Shown here piece after piece: positions 24,330-32,852 of a stretch of DNA of 64,000 bases. Origin of the DNA: Rikenellaceae bacterium (GTDB taxonomy: Bacteria > Bacteroidota > Bacteroidia > Bacteroidales > Rikenellaceae); contig JAFTOX010000013.1 in the NCBI GenBank assembly GCA_017463585.1, positions 109,595 to 173,594 of the forward strand, in the 5' to 3' direction. Each line of letters starts with the position of its first letter. The first letter of the stretch is position 1. Below the pieces are notes generated by a model. That model did not search any database, was not told the origin of the DNA, and saw only the letters and a list, made by a program, of their open reading frames with translations. The translations under genes and the position numbers were made by a program.

Positions 24330-25317
24330 TAGCAAAAACCCCGCTAATATGAAAATAAATCAAACAAAAGAAAAAGAAGAAAAATATACAGATACGAAAA
24401 GTCAACCAAAAGGCGGCGAAAGATTCACTCTCACTGATGTAGAGGTATCTCTATTTGAGAACTACTATTCGCAAAAACCGTGTCGATGTGTTAAGCTATT
24501 TGAGTGGTTATTATCAAACCAGCACAAGGAAGAGGTAATACAATTGCGTAAAACTCGCACCGAGAAAAAACGATTGAGAATCAAAATGGGATTGCCGTGT
24601 ATTACACCAAGTGGTTTATTCTCGATTCGTAAGAGTAAAGGATTGATTGAGCATAGTGGCTATATCTGCATTGATATTGACCACGAACAAAATCAACAAT
24701 ACTATGGCAAGGATTGGTTTAAAGTAAAGTCACGAGTGGCCAAACTCTTCGACAGTCTTGTGTATGCAGGAATGTCTGTAAGCGGAAATGGCATATTCCT
24801 CATTTTTCGCATAGCATACCCAGAACAACACAAGCAACAGTTCGATGCGTTGGTGTATGAACTCAAAGAGCGTGCAAGATTACAGGCTGATACCAGTTGT
24901 AGTGACATAGCAAGACTACGAGGTGTAAGTTACGATGATTATCCGTTTTTTAATCCCGAAGCCATCGCTTATACCAAAGTTCGGGAATCAAAACATAGGA
25001 CTGCACGCATTCGCGATTTCGACAAACAGTGGGATGTTAATGGTAAAGTAAAGCGCTTGATAAGGAAAATAAGTGTTGACAAGATTGATATTACAGCCGA
25101 TTACAATGATTGGTATCGTGTCGGCTGTGCATTGGCAAATGAATATGGGCCTGATGTCGGTCGGAACCTGTTCCATCGTGTTAGTACTTGGTATGACGGA
25201 TATGACCCAAGAGAATGTGATGAACAGTTTGCCCGATGTTGTAAGAGTTGTGATAAAATTAGAATTGAAACTTTTTTCTACATCTGCAAGAAGCACGGGG
25301 TTACTTTCAAGGATTAG
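24310..25317 (+). CDS. BT4734-like / PriCT-2 primase-related protein
   Basis: 335 residues from ATG 24310, which overlaps the preceding gene; ATG 24349 is an alternative start. The N-terminal part (about 65-240) fits the BT4734/VirE-associated domain (GYICIDIDHEQNQ, SVSGNGIFLIFRI, CSDIARLRGVSYD). The C-terminal 75 residues fit PriCT-2 (DYNDWYRVGCALANEYG, YDPRECDEQFARC). Related proteins are primase-like components of mobile elements, often with a helicase partner that is absent here, so a role in element replication is likely but unproven. A terminator follows around 25330. Confidence 0.78.
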   Translation: MIKELNNSKNPANMKINQTKEKEEKYTDTKSQPKGGERFTLTDVEVSLFENYYSQKPCRCVKLFEWLLSNQHKEEVIQLRKTRTEKKRLRIKMGLPCITPSGLFSIRKSKGLIEHSGYICIDIDHEQNQQYYGKDWFKVKSRVAKLFDSLVYAGMSVSGNGIFLIFRIAYPEQHKQQFDALVYELKERARLQADTSCSDIARLRGVSYDDYPFFNPEAIAYTKVRESKHRTARIRDFDKQWDVNGKVKRLIRKISVDKIDITADYNDWYRVGCALANEYGPDVGRNLFHRVSTWYDGYDPRECDEQFARCCKSCDKIRIETFFYICKKHGVTFKD

Positions 25318-25329
25318 TTTCGGGTATTT

Positions 25330-25375
25330 TAGAGTCGGAGTCGAGGTTGCAAGGCCTCGGCTCTGATTGTTTTAT
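25330..25375 (+). terminator. Intrinsic terminator after primase-like gene
   Basis: AGAGTCGGAGTCGAGG / CCTCGGCTCT hairpin followed by GATTGTTTTA. Confidence 0.65.
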
Positions 25376-25443
25376 AGCCCGATTCGTAGTGGGGTATCAA
25401 CGAAGATATTGATATTATTGCTGAACAAGACCCCAAAAGAGTG

Positions 25444-25473
25444 TTGTCAATTGCGAAAAAGTTTCTAACTTTG
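25444..25473 (+). promoter_or_regulatory. Promoter for collagen-like lipoprotein / C10 protease unit
   Basis: TTG (25444-25446), 19 bp, TAACTTTG (25466-25473). The leader to the start codon would be about 310 nt; I see no gene or known riboswitch in it. Confidence 0.5.
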
Positions 25474-25791
25474 TAATGTCGCGTAAGCGGCGTACATAGT
25501 TGATGAAAGTGTTTTCGCTTTTATCCTTGATAAGAAATCTGACAGTTTCAACCAAAGACGAGGATAACGACGACACTCATCATCTGTATAGGTATGCGAT
25601 TCAAAGTCATATCATATACAGGTGTGGGGTCTTGTAATCGTTTATTCGTTTCGGGTTTTGTCAGAGCCTACCACTAAATAGACGGAACTGCTCCACACTT
25701 TCTTTTTGTACTTACCCGACCGACACCCACCATCAAGGAGCAGAATGGTAATTTGATTTGGCAAAGAATGTTAAACCAAAATCATATTACT

Positions 25792-27702
25792 ATGAAAAAA
25801 CTATTTACCTATTTGCTCGTTGCGATAGCAATGATTATCGCAGGGTGTAGTGAATCATTTGATGATTCAAAGATTTGGGACAAACTCAACGACCATGAGA
25901 GCCGAATTGCCAAACTCGAAGAACTCTGCAAGCAGATGAACACTAATATTTCATCCTTGCAGACGATTGTAAATGCGTTGCAGAACAACGACTATGTTAC
26001 AGGCGTTACGCCTATTACCGAAAATGGTAAAACAATCGGCTATACGATTACTTTTGCAAAAGCAGAATCCATTACAATCTACCATGGAAAAGATGGTCAA
26101 GATGGGGCTGACGGAAAAGATGGTCAGGATGGCACTGATGGAAAAGATGGTCAGGATGGCACTGATGGAAAGGATGGCTACACTCCTGTCATCGGTGTAA
26201 AGCAAGATACTGACAGCATCTATTATTGGACTCTTGATGGAGATTGGTTACTTGATGATAATGGCAATAAAATCAAGGCACAAGGCACTGACGGTCAGGA
26301 TGGTCAGGACGGCACAAATGGCACTGATGGAAAAGATGGAAAAGATGGAAAAGATGGAGAGGACGGTAAAGACGGCGAAGACGGTATCACCCCGCAACTT
26401 AAAATCGAGGACGACTATTGGTATGTTTCATACGATAATGGCGCATCGTGGACTCAGCTCGGCAAGGCTACGGGAGAGGATGGCAAGGATGGTGCAAATG
26501 GCACTAATGGTACTAATGGAGCTGACGGTAAAGATGGCGATTCCTTTTTCCAGAGCGTAACCCAAGACGAGAGTAATGTATATTTCACTCTTGCAGATGG
26601 AACTGTAATCACTGTTCCAAAAGGTTTGGCTTTAAGCATTGAGTTTGATGAGAGCGATTTGGTTGTTATGTCGCCTAACTCAACCCGCGAGATTGGCTAT
26701 ACCGTTACAAGTGCAACCGAGACTGTAAAGGTGGAGGTTACATCTTCTGTCGATATTAAGGCAAAGGTTGTAGCTGATGATGGGAACGGGTTGACAGGAA
26801 AAATTCACATCACAACTGGCGATACAATTGACGAGTATAGCAAAGTGATTGTATTTGTATCGAATGGCGATAAGGTGATAATGAAGAGCATCCTCTTTGA
26901 GGAGGGTGCTATTATAGTACAAAATGACTACTCGATTACATTCCCGATTGAAGGCGGAAGCGAAAGCATTTCGTTTCTGACAAACGTTGGATTTCAGATA
27001 AAAGTTCCTGATGATTGTACTTGGCTTACATATACACAAACTAGGAGCTTTGTTGAACATGCCATAGTTATTACTGCTTCTCAGAATGACTCATACGAGC
27101 AACGATATACACAAATTAAACTGATAGATACTGAAAGTGGTAACATTGCATCTGCTACAATTGAGGTTATACAGCAATGTATTCATATTTCAGAAGCAGT
27201 CGAAGGAGAAATACTTGTCCAACGAAAAGGTGGAAAAGTAAAAGTTAAAAAGGAATTACAAACAGAGACAATAGCCATTCCCATAGAGTCAGAGTGGGTG
27301 AAATTGGATGTTGAGACCGACGATGCATTCTACTTAGATATCTCTCCAAATAGTCAAAATGAATATAGACAAGCAGATATTAAAATTATAGGTCAATCTG
27401 GAGAGGCTATCGTGAAAATTTTACAGCCTGGTATTAAGTATACGCTACAAATTACACATACTAATTCAACCTATTACATACCACAAGTTACTTGGAATAC
27501 TAACTCCGAGTATTTATCATTTATTAGTTGGGGAGATAAGTCGATTAATAAATATACCCCAATGTCATACCACGAATATAGTAATAGCGAAGAGTATCAG
27601 CAATTAGAATTATATAGTAATATTTTGCCAGAAGAGGTAGTGTTGAATAATATTACAGGTGTTACCCTTATAGATTTAACAAAATTCCAGGCTAACGAAT
27701 AA
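25792..27702 (+). CDS. Collagen-like, BACON-domain lipoprotein
   Basis: 636 residues from ATG 25792; the frame extends upstream but MKKLF gives a proper signal peptide with lipobox AGC (Cys19). A short coiled coil (about 28-65) and a DUF4988-like segment precede three collagen-like Gly-X-Y blocks (about 99-129, 165-198, 228-250). Asp dominates the Y position instead of Pro, giving GKDGQDG-type repeats. The rest is beta-rich, with a BACON domain (about 380-470; ITFPIEGGSESISF and WLTYTQ). Likely a surface adhesin or carbohydrate/mucin binder. The secreted C10 protease starts 11 bp downstream, so both are made together. Confidence 0.85.
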   Translation: MKKLFTYLLVAIAMIIAGCSESFDDSKIWDKLNDHESRIAKLEELCKQMNTNISSLQTIVNALQNNDYVTGVTPITENGKTIGYTITFAKAESITIYHGKDGQDGADGKDGQDGTDGKDGQDGTDGKDGYTPVIGVKQDTDSIYYWTLDGDWLLDDNGNKIKAQGTDGQDGQDGTNGTDGKDGKDGKDGEDGKDGEDGITPQLKIEDDYWYVSYDNGASWTQLGKATGEDGKDGANGTNGTNGADGKDGDSFFQSVTQDESNVYFTLADGTVITVPKGLALSIEFDESDLVVMSPNSTREIGYTVTSATETVKVEVTSSVDIKAKVVADDGNGLTGKIHITTGDTIDEYSKVIVFVSNGDKVIMKSILFEEGAIIVQNDYSITFPIEGGSESISFLTNVGFQIKVPDDCTWLTYTQTRSFVEHAIVITASQNDSYEQRYTQIKLIDTESGNIASATIEVIQQCIHISEAVEGEILVQRKGGKVKVKKELQTETIAIPIESEWVKLDVETDDAFYLDISPNSQNEYRQADIKIIGQSGEAIVKILQPGIKYTLQITHTNSTYYIPQVTWNTNSEYLSFISWGDKSINKYTPMSYHEYSNSEEYQQLELYSNILPEEVVLNNITGVTLIDLTKFQANE

Positions 27703-27713
27703 TTGTATTAGAA

Positions 27714-29564
27714 ATGAAACGTTTTTTAATTATATTAGAGAGCCTCCTTTTGTCTGTAAATAGTATTTACGCAGAATCAATTGGTGAGGAGAAAGCAATG
27801 AAAATCGCAAAGAATTTCTTTGGTCAGCAAGTATCACAGAAAATTCAAATGATTGACCCTGATAAAACAATAGGCAATCAAACAAGAAGCACAAGTAATG
27901 ATACTCCGTATTTCATTATTAATAATGCTAATGGTGGATTCGTTATAGTTTCAAATTCATCTTCGACAATACCGATATTGGCCTATTCGTATGAGAATAC
28001 ATTTAACATAGACAATGTGCCCGAAAACATTGATATGTGGTTGAATCAATTGAGTGTGACTATCGAAAAAGGAAGAGATCGTGTACCATCTGCCACAATT
28101 ACTGAGATGTGGAAGAGTGCTGAAACAAACCTTTTTAAGACAACTTCATCAAACATTAAGTTAAATACTGCCCAATGGAATCAATGGGCTCCGTTTAACA
28201 ATATGTGTCCTGGACAAGAAGGTTATGATGAGAAATGTCCAACCGGATGTCTTTCAACCGCATTAGCAATAATTATGCGTTATTGGGAATGGCCCAAAGC
28301 AGGAGTCGGTACATTGCCTAAGTACTCTTATTGGCAAGAGAGTGGAAGTATTGGAGAAGGTTGGCAGGAAGGCGCGTCGCATGGAGGCGGATATGAATTG
28401 GGCTACGAATATGATTGGGACTCTATGCCCTTAGATAATTATGAACAGTTTACAGATTCGCAACAAGATGCAGTAGCCTTGTTGATGAAAGATTGTGGTG
28501 CAGTACTCCAAACTTGCTATACTATACCGTTTGCTTCCGCTGCCGCTGTGAGAGAGATTGAGAACATAAAAGAGTATTTTAATTACGATAAGGCTTTTAC
28601 GCTTCGTTATGCATCAAACTATAATTCTTATAACGAATGGGCAGAGGTACTAAAAACAGAAATTAGAGAGCAGCGACCAATTCTTGCAGCTGGAGGTTTT
28701 CATGCATATGTGATAGATGGATATGATGAAAATGGCTACTTTAGCATAAATTGGGGATGGGGAGGTGATAGTAATGGCTACTATCTGATGGATCCGTATG
28801 TAAGTGAAGGAGAGGGTGTTTATGAAAATTTTATAACACAACAAGCATATGTAGGTTTACAGCCATCTGTTGAAGGGGAAAATAAGTATCTATTAGAGTG
28901 GAATAGTGGTAACGACTATCTATCTATAAGGAATAATTGTTACGATCTTTTGCAACCATTTTCTTTGCAGAACATTTGTCTGTCAATTAGAAATTTGCCA
29001 GGTTCTGATTCAAACTATTATGGTGACTATGTGGCAGCAATAATGAATGAGGCAGGAGAATTGAAGACATTTATTAGCGAAGAACAGCGGCTTGTCGGAG
29101 GGTTTATTGACGGAGAGATAGAAAACTGTATTATTAAGGAAAGACCAGATGTGGGTGACTATATTACTATATTATTTAGAAGTAAAGGATATGACGAGTG
29201 GGAGGAAGTCTTAACGCATAGCTATTCAGATAACGCAAGAGTATATTTGAATGAATCAGAATCATTGGAAGATAATACGTCAATTGTTATTAACCCAAAC
29301 GAGGAGTTATTTAAATTGGGGTATGTTGAGCTGATGACTAAACTATTGACAATTAAGACAATGAGTGGAACTTCTTTGAAAATATACCGTTCCGACGGCA
29401 CTATGGTTGAGTACGATGACGGAGCAAAACCTCTTCGTATAGTCAATGATGTGGATTTTTCGTCTCTCATACATTGTATATTTTTATCTAATCTTGAACC
29501 CGGCACATATACAATAGTATTGCAACACTCATTACAGAAAAAAGAAATAATAATTATAATTTGA
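27714..29564 (+). CDS. Secreted C10 family (streptopain-like) cysteine protease
   Basis: 616 residues. A signal peptide (about 1-20, SIYAES) is followed by a pro-domain of the streptopain inhibitor type (about 21-130; PYFIINNANGGFVIVSN). The mature peptidase (about 155-385) keeps the nucleophile Cys in CPTGCLSTALAIIM and the catalytic His in GGFHAYVIDGY, followed by YFSINWGWGG. A C-terminal beta domain ends in a short sorting-like segment (LEPGTYTIVLQ); export route unclear. C10 proteases of Bacteroides fragilis (Bfp) and SpeB are virulence-associated. Here the gene is cargo of an integrative element, linked to a surface lipoprotein. Confidence 0.93.
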   Translation: MKRFLIILESLLLSVNSIYAESIGEEKAMKIAKNFFGQQVSQKIQMIDPDKTIGNQTRSTSNDTPYFIINNANGGFVIVSNSSSTIPILAYSYENTFNIDNVPENIDMWLNQLSVTIEKGRDRVPSATITEMWKSAETNLFKTTSSNIKLNTAQWNQWAPFNNMCPGQEGYDEKCPTGCLSTALAIIMRYWEWPKAGVGTLPKYSYWQESGSIGEGWQEGASHGGGYELGYEYDWDSMPLDNYEQFTDSQQDAVALLMKDCGAVLQTCYTIPFASAAAVREIENIKEYFNYDKAFTLRYASNYNSYNEWAEVLKTEIREQRPILAAGGFHAYVIDGYDENGYFSINWGWGGDSNGYYLMDPYVSEGEGVYENFITQQAYVGLQPSVEGENKYLLEWNSGNDYLSIRNNCYDLLQPFSLQNICLSIRNLPGSDSNYYGDYVAAIMNEAGELKTFISEEQRLVGGFIDGEIENCIIKERPDVGDYITILFRSKGYDEWEEVLTHSYSDNARVYLNESESLEDNTSIVINPNEELFKLGYVELMTKLLTIKTMSGTSLKIYRSDGTMVEYDDGAKPLRIVNDVDFSSLIHCIFLSNLEPGTYTIVLQHSLQKKEIIIII

Positions 29565-29668
29565 TAGAAACTCTCTGCTTCTGTTTGTTGGATATGGCAT
29601 TGACGACAAATTACCCGATGGGCATTGCTCGATTCTGTTGTTGATTGGATAATTCTGATTCTATTTGC

Positions 29669-29700
29669 GACCTGCCAAAACCATTGGCGGGTCGTTTTAT
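29669..29700 (+). terminator. Intrinsic terminator after C10 protease gene
   Basis: GACCTGCCAA / TTGGCGGGTC, a 10-bp stem (one G.T pair), followed by GTTTTATT. Confidence 0.75.
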
Positions 29701-30103
29701 TAGATGGCAGTAGGAGAATTTTAAGGGCGATTAGAGGCGATGTAGTCAGAAACTCAATAAAATTCATTAACCCTCTATTTCGTGCCACTGTATAGGGGCT
29801 CCATAAAGACTAATAAAAGGGAGTGGCTACTCATTGACCGAAACTCATTCGTATAGGATATTGGTTGCGGTTGTTATCCTATCCACTCATAGTTGTAAAC
29901 TGCACCAGCATCATTGGTGCACCTTGGCTGCCCGACCTGTCGCAATTGTGGCAGGTCGATTTTGCTTAAGAACTTTTCTAATGTGTCATTACAGCGAGCA
30001 TCATCAAGGATATTCAATTAAAAATCAGCCATAAATTCCTATAAAACAATATGGACTATTAAAATTATTCCTAATTTTTAGTATCAATTTAGAATTTATG
30101 TAT
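29701..30103. other. Gene-free, hairpin-rich stretch of the element
   Basis: I find no convincing coding region here. It holds a perfect hairpin TGCACCA/TGGTGCA (29901-29921) and a second terminator-like stem GACCTG/CAGGTC (29934-29957) with GATTTTG after it, similar in sequence to the one at 29669. It may be the remains of a lost cassette or small RNAs. Confidence 0.4.
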
Positions 30104-30111
30104 TATTTTTG
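30104..30111 (+). promoter_or_regulatory. -7 box for GNAT gene pair
   Basis: TATTTTTG, 31 bp before the first start codon of the pair. Confidence 0.5.
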
Positions 30112-30142
30112 CGTTGATAATAGGAATTAACATAAGAAGAAT

Positions 30143-30301
30143 ATGGCAAAACCGATTAAAGAAACACCAATGCTTATTGGAGAAGATGCAACTCGCTTCG
30201 AGTGTGCAACTCATGAGTTTGCGCCTGCTTCTAATGAAGAAAAAGAACAAGCGCAACAAGCTTTTGATTTTTTCTCTTCTATTGCAACTTTTAGTATGTA
30301 A
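30143..30301 (+). CDS. Small antitoxin-like protein upstream of GNAT
   Basis: 52 residues (MAKPIKETPMLIGEDATRF... to ...FSSIATFSM), too short for most gene callers. The TAA stop overlaps the GNAT start codon by one base (TAATG), so the two are translationally coupled. The N-terminal KPIKETPxLxGxDAxRF pattern occurs in small proteins encoded next to GNAT or other toxin genes in Bacteroidetes. It is acidic/amphipathic with no clear DNA-binding motif. Antitoxin role is inferred only from arrangement and pattern. Confidence 0.65.
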   Translation: MAKPIKETPMLIGEDATRFECATHEFAPASNEEKEQAQQAFDFFSSIATFSM

Positions 30302-30849
30302 TGGCACAATTTAAGAGATTTAATCCAAACGATAGCATTAAACCGTTCGATTGCGGAGATTCCGATTTGAACGGTTTTTTATTAGAAGAGGATCCCTCCG
30401 TTTCAAATGCTCGACATCACGCTAATGAATTATTGGCTGTAACCTATGTAATAGAAGATGAAACGACCAATCAGACAATTGCTTATTTTAGTTTGTTAAA
30501 TGATAAAATCGAGCGAAAAATAACAGATAATGCTGTATGGAATCGTCTCTCACGGGAAATACCTAATATCAAACGCCGCAAATCTCAACCCGCTGTTAAG
30601 ATTGGGCGTTTGGCGGTATCTTCGAATTATCAGGGAAAAGGTTGGGGTGAAAAGATTATCAGTTTCTTAAAGCAATGGTTCACCGAGAAGAATAAAACTG
30701 GATGTCGTTATATTACAGTTGATGCGCTGGCTTCAAAAGTCGGTTTTTATAAGAAATATGGATTCAATATTCTTGTAACACCCAAGGAAGGAGATGAAAC
30801 GGTTTTGATGTATTATGACCTAAAAAAATTTATCCAACCGCAACGATAG
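30301..30849 (+). CDS. GNAT-family N-acetyltransferase (possible TacT-like toxin)
   Basis: 182 residues. The acetyl-CoA site reads IGRLAVSSNYQGKGWGEKII (about 100-119), and the C-terminal segment SKVGFYKKYGF carries the Tyr typical of toxin-type GNATs. The N-terminal start FNPNDSIKPFDCGDSDLNGFL also matches the TacT/AtaT-like group, which acetylates aminoacyl-tRNA. It overlaps the preceding 52-codon gene by one base and is followed by its own terminator, forming a self-contained two-gene cassette. Target specificity cannot be read from sequence. Confidence 0.8.
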   Translation: MAQFKRFNPNDSIKPFDCGDSDLNGFLLEEDPSVSNARHHANELLAVTYVIEDETTNQTIAYFSLLNDKIERKITDNAVWNRLSREIPNIKRRKSQPAVKIGRLAVSSNYQGKGWGEKIISFLKQWFTEKNKTGCRYITVDALASKVGFYKKYGFNILVTPKEGDETVLMYYDLKKFIQPQR

Positions 30850-30871
30850 GTGCATATCAACACTCATAACC

Positions 30872-30904
30872 AAGGTAGATTCTATCGGAGTCTACCTTTA
30901 TTGT
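30872..30904 (+). terminator. Intrinsic terminator after GNAT gene
   Basis: AAGGTAGA / TCTACCTT stem with TATTGTTT after it. Confidence 0.75.
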
Positions 30905-31025
30905 TTAACATTAATCAATAGCGAATAATATCACAGCTTTTGCAGTTTTGTTTGATAGTGTGTATTATTCTTTAGAAAAAAAATATGTACCTTTAACTAA
31001 TAGTTATCCTTTAATCGTATTGTAT

Positions 31026-31601
31026 ATGGGAATAAAAATTCATTCATTAGCAGAGATACCCGAATCGGTAACCAAAAGCTATTATCTCTACATCTTGGAT
31101 TACTACAATTGGGACGAACCGATAGGAAATACCTTACGTGAAAATTTTGATAAAATAGCAGAGTTTGCCTCTACAAATGATTCAGTCGTTATCCAAGGAA
31201 TTGCGGGAAGTCATTTCTATTCGGAATTTATGTCGTGGGAAGCCATCAATGGAATAGCCCCCGAAGAACTTCTGCCTGCGTTAATGATAACATCATTACA
31301 CCCAAAGTATTTTATTGATGGCGATAATAAAATACAGAGAGGTAAAGCTATCCCCAAAGATAAACTAATTTTTCTAAAGATTAGAGATATTTGCGAAACT
31401 CCACAAGATGTTTTGAAATTATTAGAAAAAATATTTCAGGATATCCGTGATAAGAAAGAGATTCAGAATTTTAGAGTTCAACAAGAGCTAAAAGGTGGTA
31501 TCGGCAAAATTCTGAATGATACAATTATTTTAGAACCGAATATTGGTGGTATTGGCATAAGTCTCAATAATTTATTCCGCTTTCTTGCGGGTAAGAAGTA
31601 A
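31026..31601 (+). CDS. Hypothetical protein of the integrative element
   Basis: 191 residues from the first ATG (31026); the open frame extends upstream to a TTG at 30948 but without a good start. I do not recognise a family. The protein is soluble-looking, mixed alpha/beta, with a Gly-rich end (GGIGKILNDTIILEPNIGGIGISLNNLF). It is the last gene before attR, so it is cargo of the element; such border positions often hold accessory or defence genes, which is only suggestive. Confidence 0.6.
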   Translation: MGIKIHSLAEIPESVTKSYYLYILDYYNWDEPIGNTLRENFDKIAEFASTNDSVVIQGIAGSHFYSEFMSWEAINGIAPEELLPALMITSLHPKYFIDGDNKIQRGKAIPKDKLIFLKIRDICETPQDVLKLLEKIFQDIRDKKEIQNFRVQQELKGGIGKILNDTIILEPNIGGIGISLNNLFRFLAGKK

Positions 31602-31714
31602 TAATTGCGAATAGCGACCATTCGTGTTCCACTTATGTTCCACTGCCGAGAGTGGGCGATATGCAGCAAAAGAAAAAGCCTCGATATTCGATTGAATATC
31701 AAGGCTTTCGGTTA

Positions 31715-31758
31715 GTCGGGATGACTGGATTCGAACCAGCGACAACACGCCCCCCAGA
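31715..31758. repeat. attR within intact tRNA-Pro
   Basis: 44-bp copy identical to attL (21140-21183). Here it forms the 3' portion of a complete tRNA gene, so the element restored the tRNA on integration. Confidence 0.88.
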
Positions 31759-31790
31759 CGTGTACTCTAACCGGGCTGAGCTACATCCCG
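31716..31790 (-). tRNA. tRNA-Pro (GGG)
   Basis: A 75-nt cloverleaf on the - strand: acceptor CGGGATG/CATCCCG, D stem GCTC/GAGT, anticodon stem CACGT/GCGTG with loop CTGGGGG (anticodon GGG), T arm GCTGG-TTCGAAT-CCAGT. It is the integration target of the neighbouring element. Its -7 box lies at 31805-31812. Confidence 0.95.
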
Positions 31791-31804
31791 TCTGTTTCGG
31801 AGCA

Positions 31805-31812
31805 CAAAAGTA
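31805..31812 (-). promoter_or_regulatory. -7 box for tRNA-Pro
   Basis: Reads TACTTTTG on the - strand, 15 bp upstream of the tRNA 5' end. Confidence 0.6.
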
Positions 31813-31927
31813 GTAACTATTTCTGAACTTCCAAAATTTTTCGACTCTTTTTTCGAAAAAAGTGTGTTTTTGCGTCATTTGACAACTATTTTGCCCTATC
31901 CGCACCTTATATATTACATAAAAATCG

Positions 31928-31935
31928 TATCTTTG
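31928..31935 (+). promoter_or_regulatory. -7 box for HEPN-like gene
   Basis: TATCTTTG, 64 bp before the start codon; no -33 TTG at the usual distance was found. Confidence 0.45.
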
Positions 31936-31999
31936 GGAAATTATATCACCAAACATATATTAAATACATCTGACACCTTATTCAATCAAACAACAATCT

Positions 32000-32818
32000 A
32001 TGACAGATTACACAAAAAACACAAGACAACCATATAAAGCAGATTATATTAAAAACATTGTCAACAATAGCGAAAATCTAAGACAGATATTTTTTGATAC
32101 AATTAGATTACAGCATGCTATAAAATATTCAGATAATAGCCATTCTGAATGGAAGGAGTACAACCCCACACATTTCATGTATATATATTTTATTTTTAAC
32201 TCCTTATATTCCATAAAATGGGCAGATAGTTTGAATAGTGGGAAAATTAAACCATTTGAAGCCAAAGATAAAAGCGGCAAACCGATATACGAAAGTACCA
32301 AATATAACAATTTAATTGATTTCTGCTTTGAAGATCCAGATTTCCATAAAACGTTCCGCTCTAAATTCATTGAAATAATTACATTAAATCAGAACGCAAA
32401 AGAAATTCAAAAAACAATAGACTCAATAGACATAGTAAATATCAAGCAAACAGATATAGAAACGCTAAAAAAAACTATAAAAAACTTATTATCAAACAAA
32501 AATGGCTTTAAAGCAAGCACTATAAAAAAAATATTCAGGTTTATTTCTGAAATAAGGAATAATATATTTCACGGCACAAAAACACTTGATGACATGTTGA
32601 GAGTAGAGCATCAGAGAAAATTATTTCTTTATTCCCACTTTATCATTGCCATCAATCAAATGTTATTTTCATATCTAGACTACCTGTACAAGAAGCCTCA
32701 TTATCATGATTATAATTATTTGATAAAAATCTTAAATACTCGCAAGCGTAATGCCGACTTATTAAATGAGGATTCAAAATATAAGTATGACATTTCAAGT
32801 TTAGACGAAGATTTATAA
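32000..32818 (+). CDS. HEPN-like protein with RNxxxHG motif (putative RNase/defence)
   Basis: 272 residues, strongly AT-rich coding and largely helical. Residues 184-192 read SEIRNNIFHG, containing Arg186-x4-His191, the metal-independent RNase signature of HEPN domains and in particular the RNxxxHG form of Apea-like HEPN proteins. The motif lies at the start of a long helix within the C-terminal third, as expected. It lies outside the att repeats, between tRNA-Pro and anmK, and differs in base use from the GC-rich genes to its right, so it was probably acquired at the same tRNA hotspot. No partner MNT or nuclease gene is adjacent; target unknown. Confidence 0.6.
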   Translation: MTDYTKNTRQPYKADYIKNIVNNSENLRQIFFDTIRLQHAIKYSDNSHSEWKEYNPTHFMYIYFIFNSLYSIKWADSLNSGKIKPFEAKDKSGKPIYESTKYNNLIDFCFEDPDFHKTFRSKFIEIITLNQNAKEIQKTIDSIDIVNIKQTDIETLKKTIKNLLSNKNGFKASTIKKIFRFISEIRNNIFHGTKTLDDMLRVEHQRKLFLYSHFIIAINQMLFSYLDYLYKKPHYHDYNYLIKILNTRKRNADLLNEDSKYKYDISSLDEDL

Positions 32819-32852
32819 GCTGACATTATAAACAACATAACAATTACCTACT

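Larger units (their letters stand above)
21140..31758. mobile_element. Integrative element in tRNA-Pro (about 10.6 kb)
   Basis: A 44-bp direct repeat (21140-21183 and 31715-31758), identical to the 3' part of the intact tRNA-Pro gene, brackets an AT-rich segment that begins with a tyrosine recombinase gene. Insertion at a tRNA 3' end with restoration of the gene by the incoming copy is the standard outcome of such integrases. Cargo: zinc-ribbon protein, excisionase-like HTH, DUF6291, primase-like protein, collagen-like lipoprotein, C10 protease, GNAT pair and one unknown. No relaxase, coupling protein or conjugation gene is visible, so it is at most mobilisable or satellite-like. The tRNA-distal flank of each copy has a similar hairpin (about 21102-21130 and 31676-31710). 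Confidence 0.88.

Noticed and set aside
26080..26550. CRISPR-like or tandem DNA repeats
   Set aside because: The repetition is the 9-bp-based Gly-X-Asp codon pattern of a collagen-like protein; there are no spacers. No CRISPR array was found in the window.
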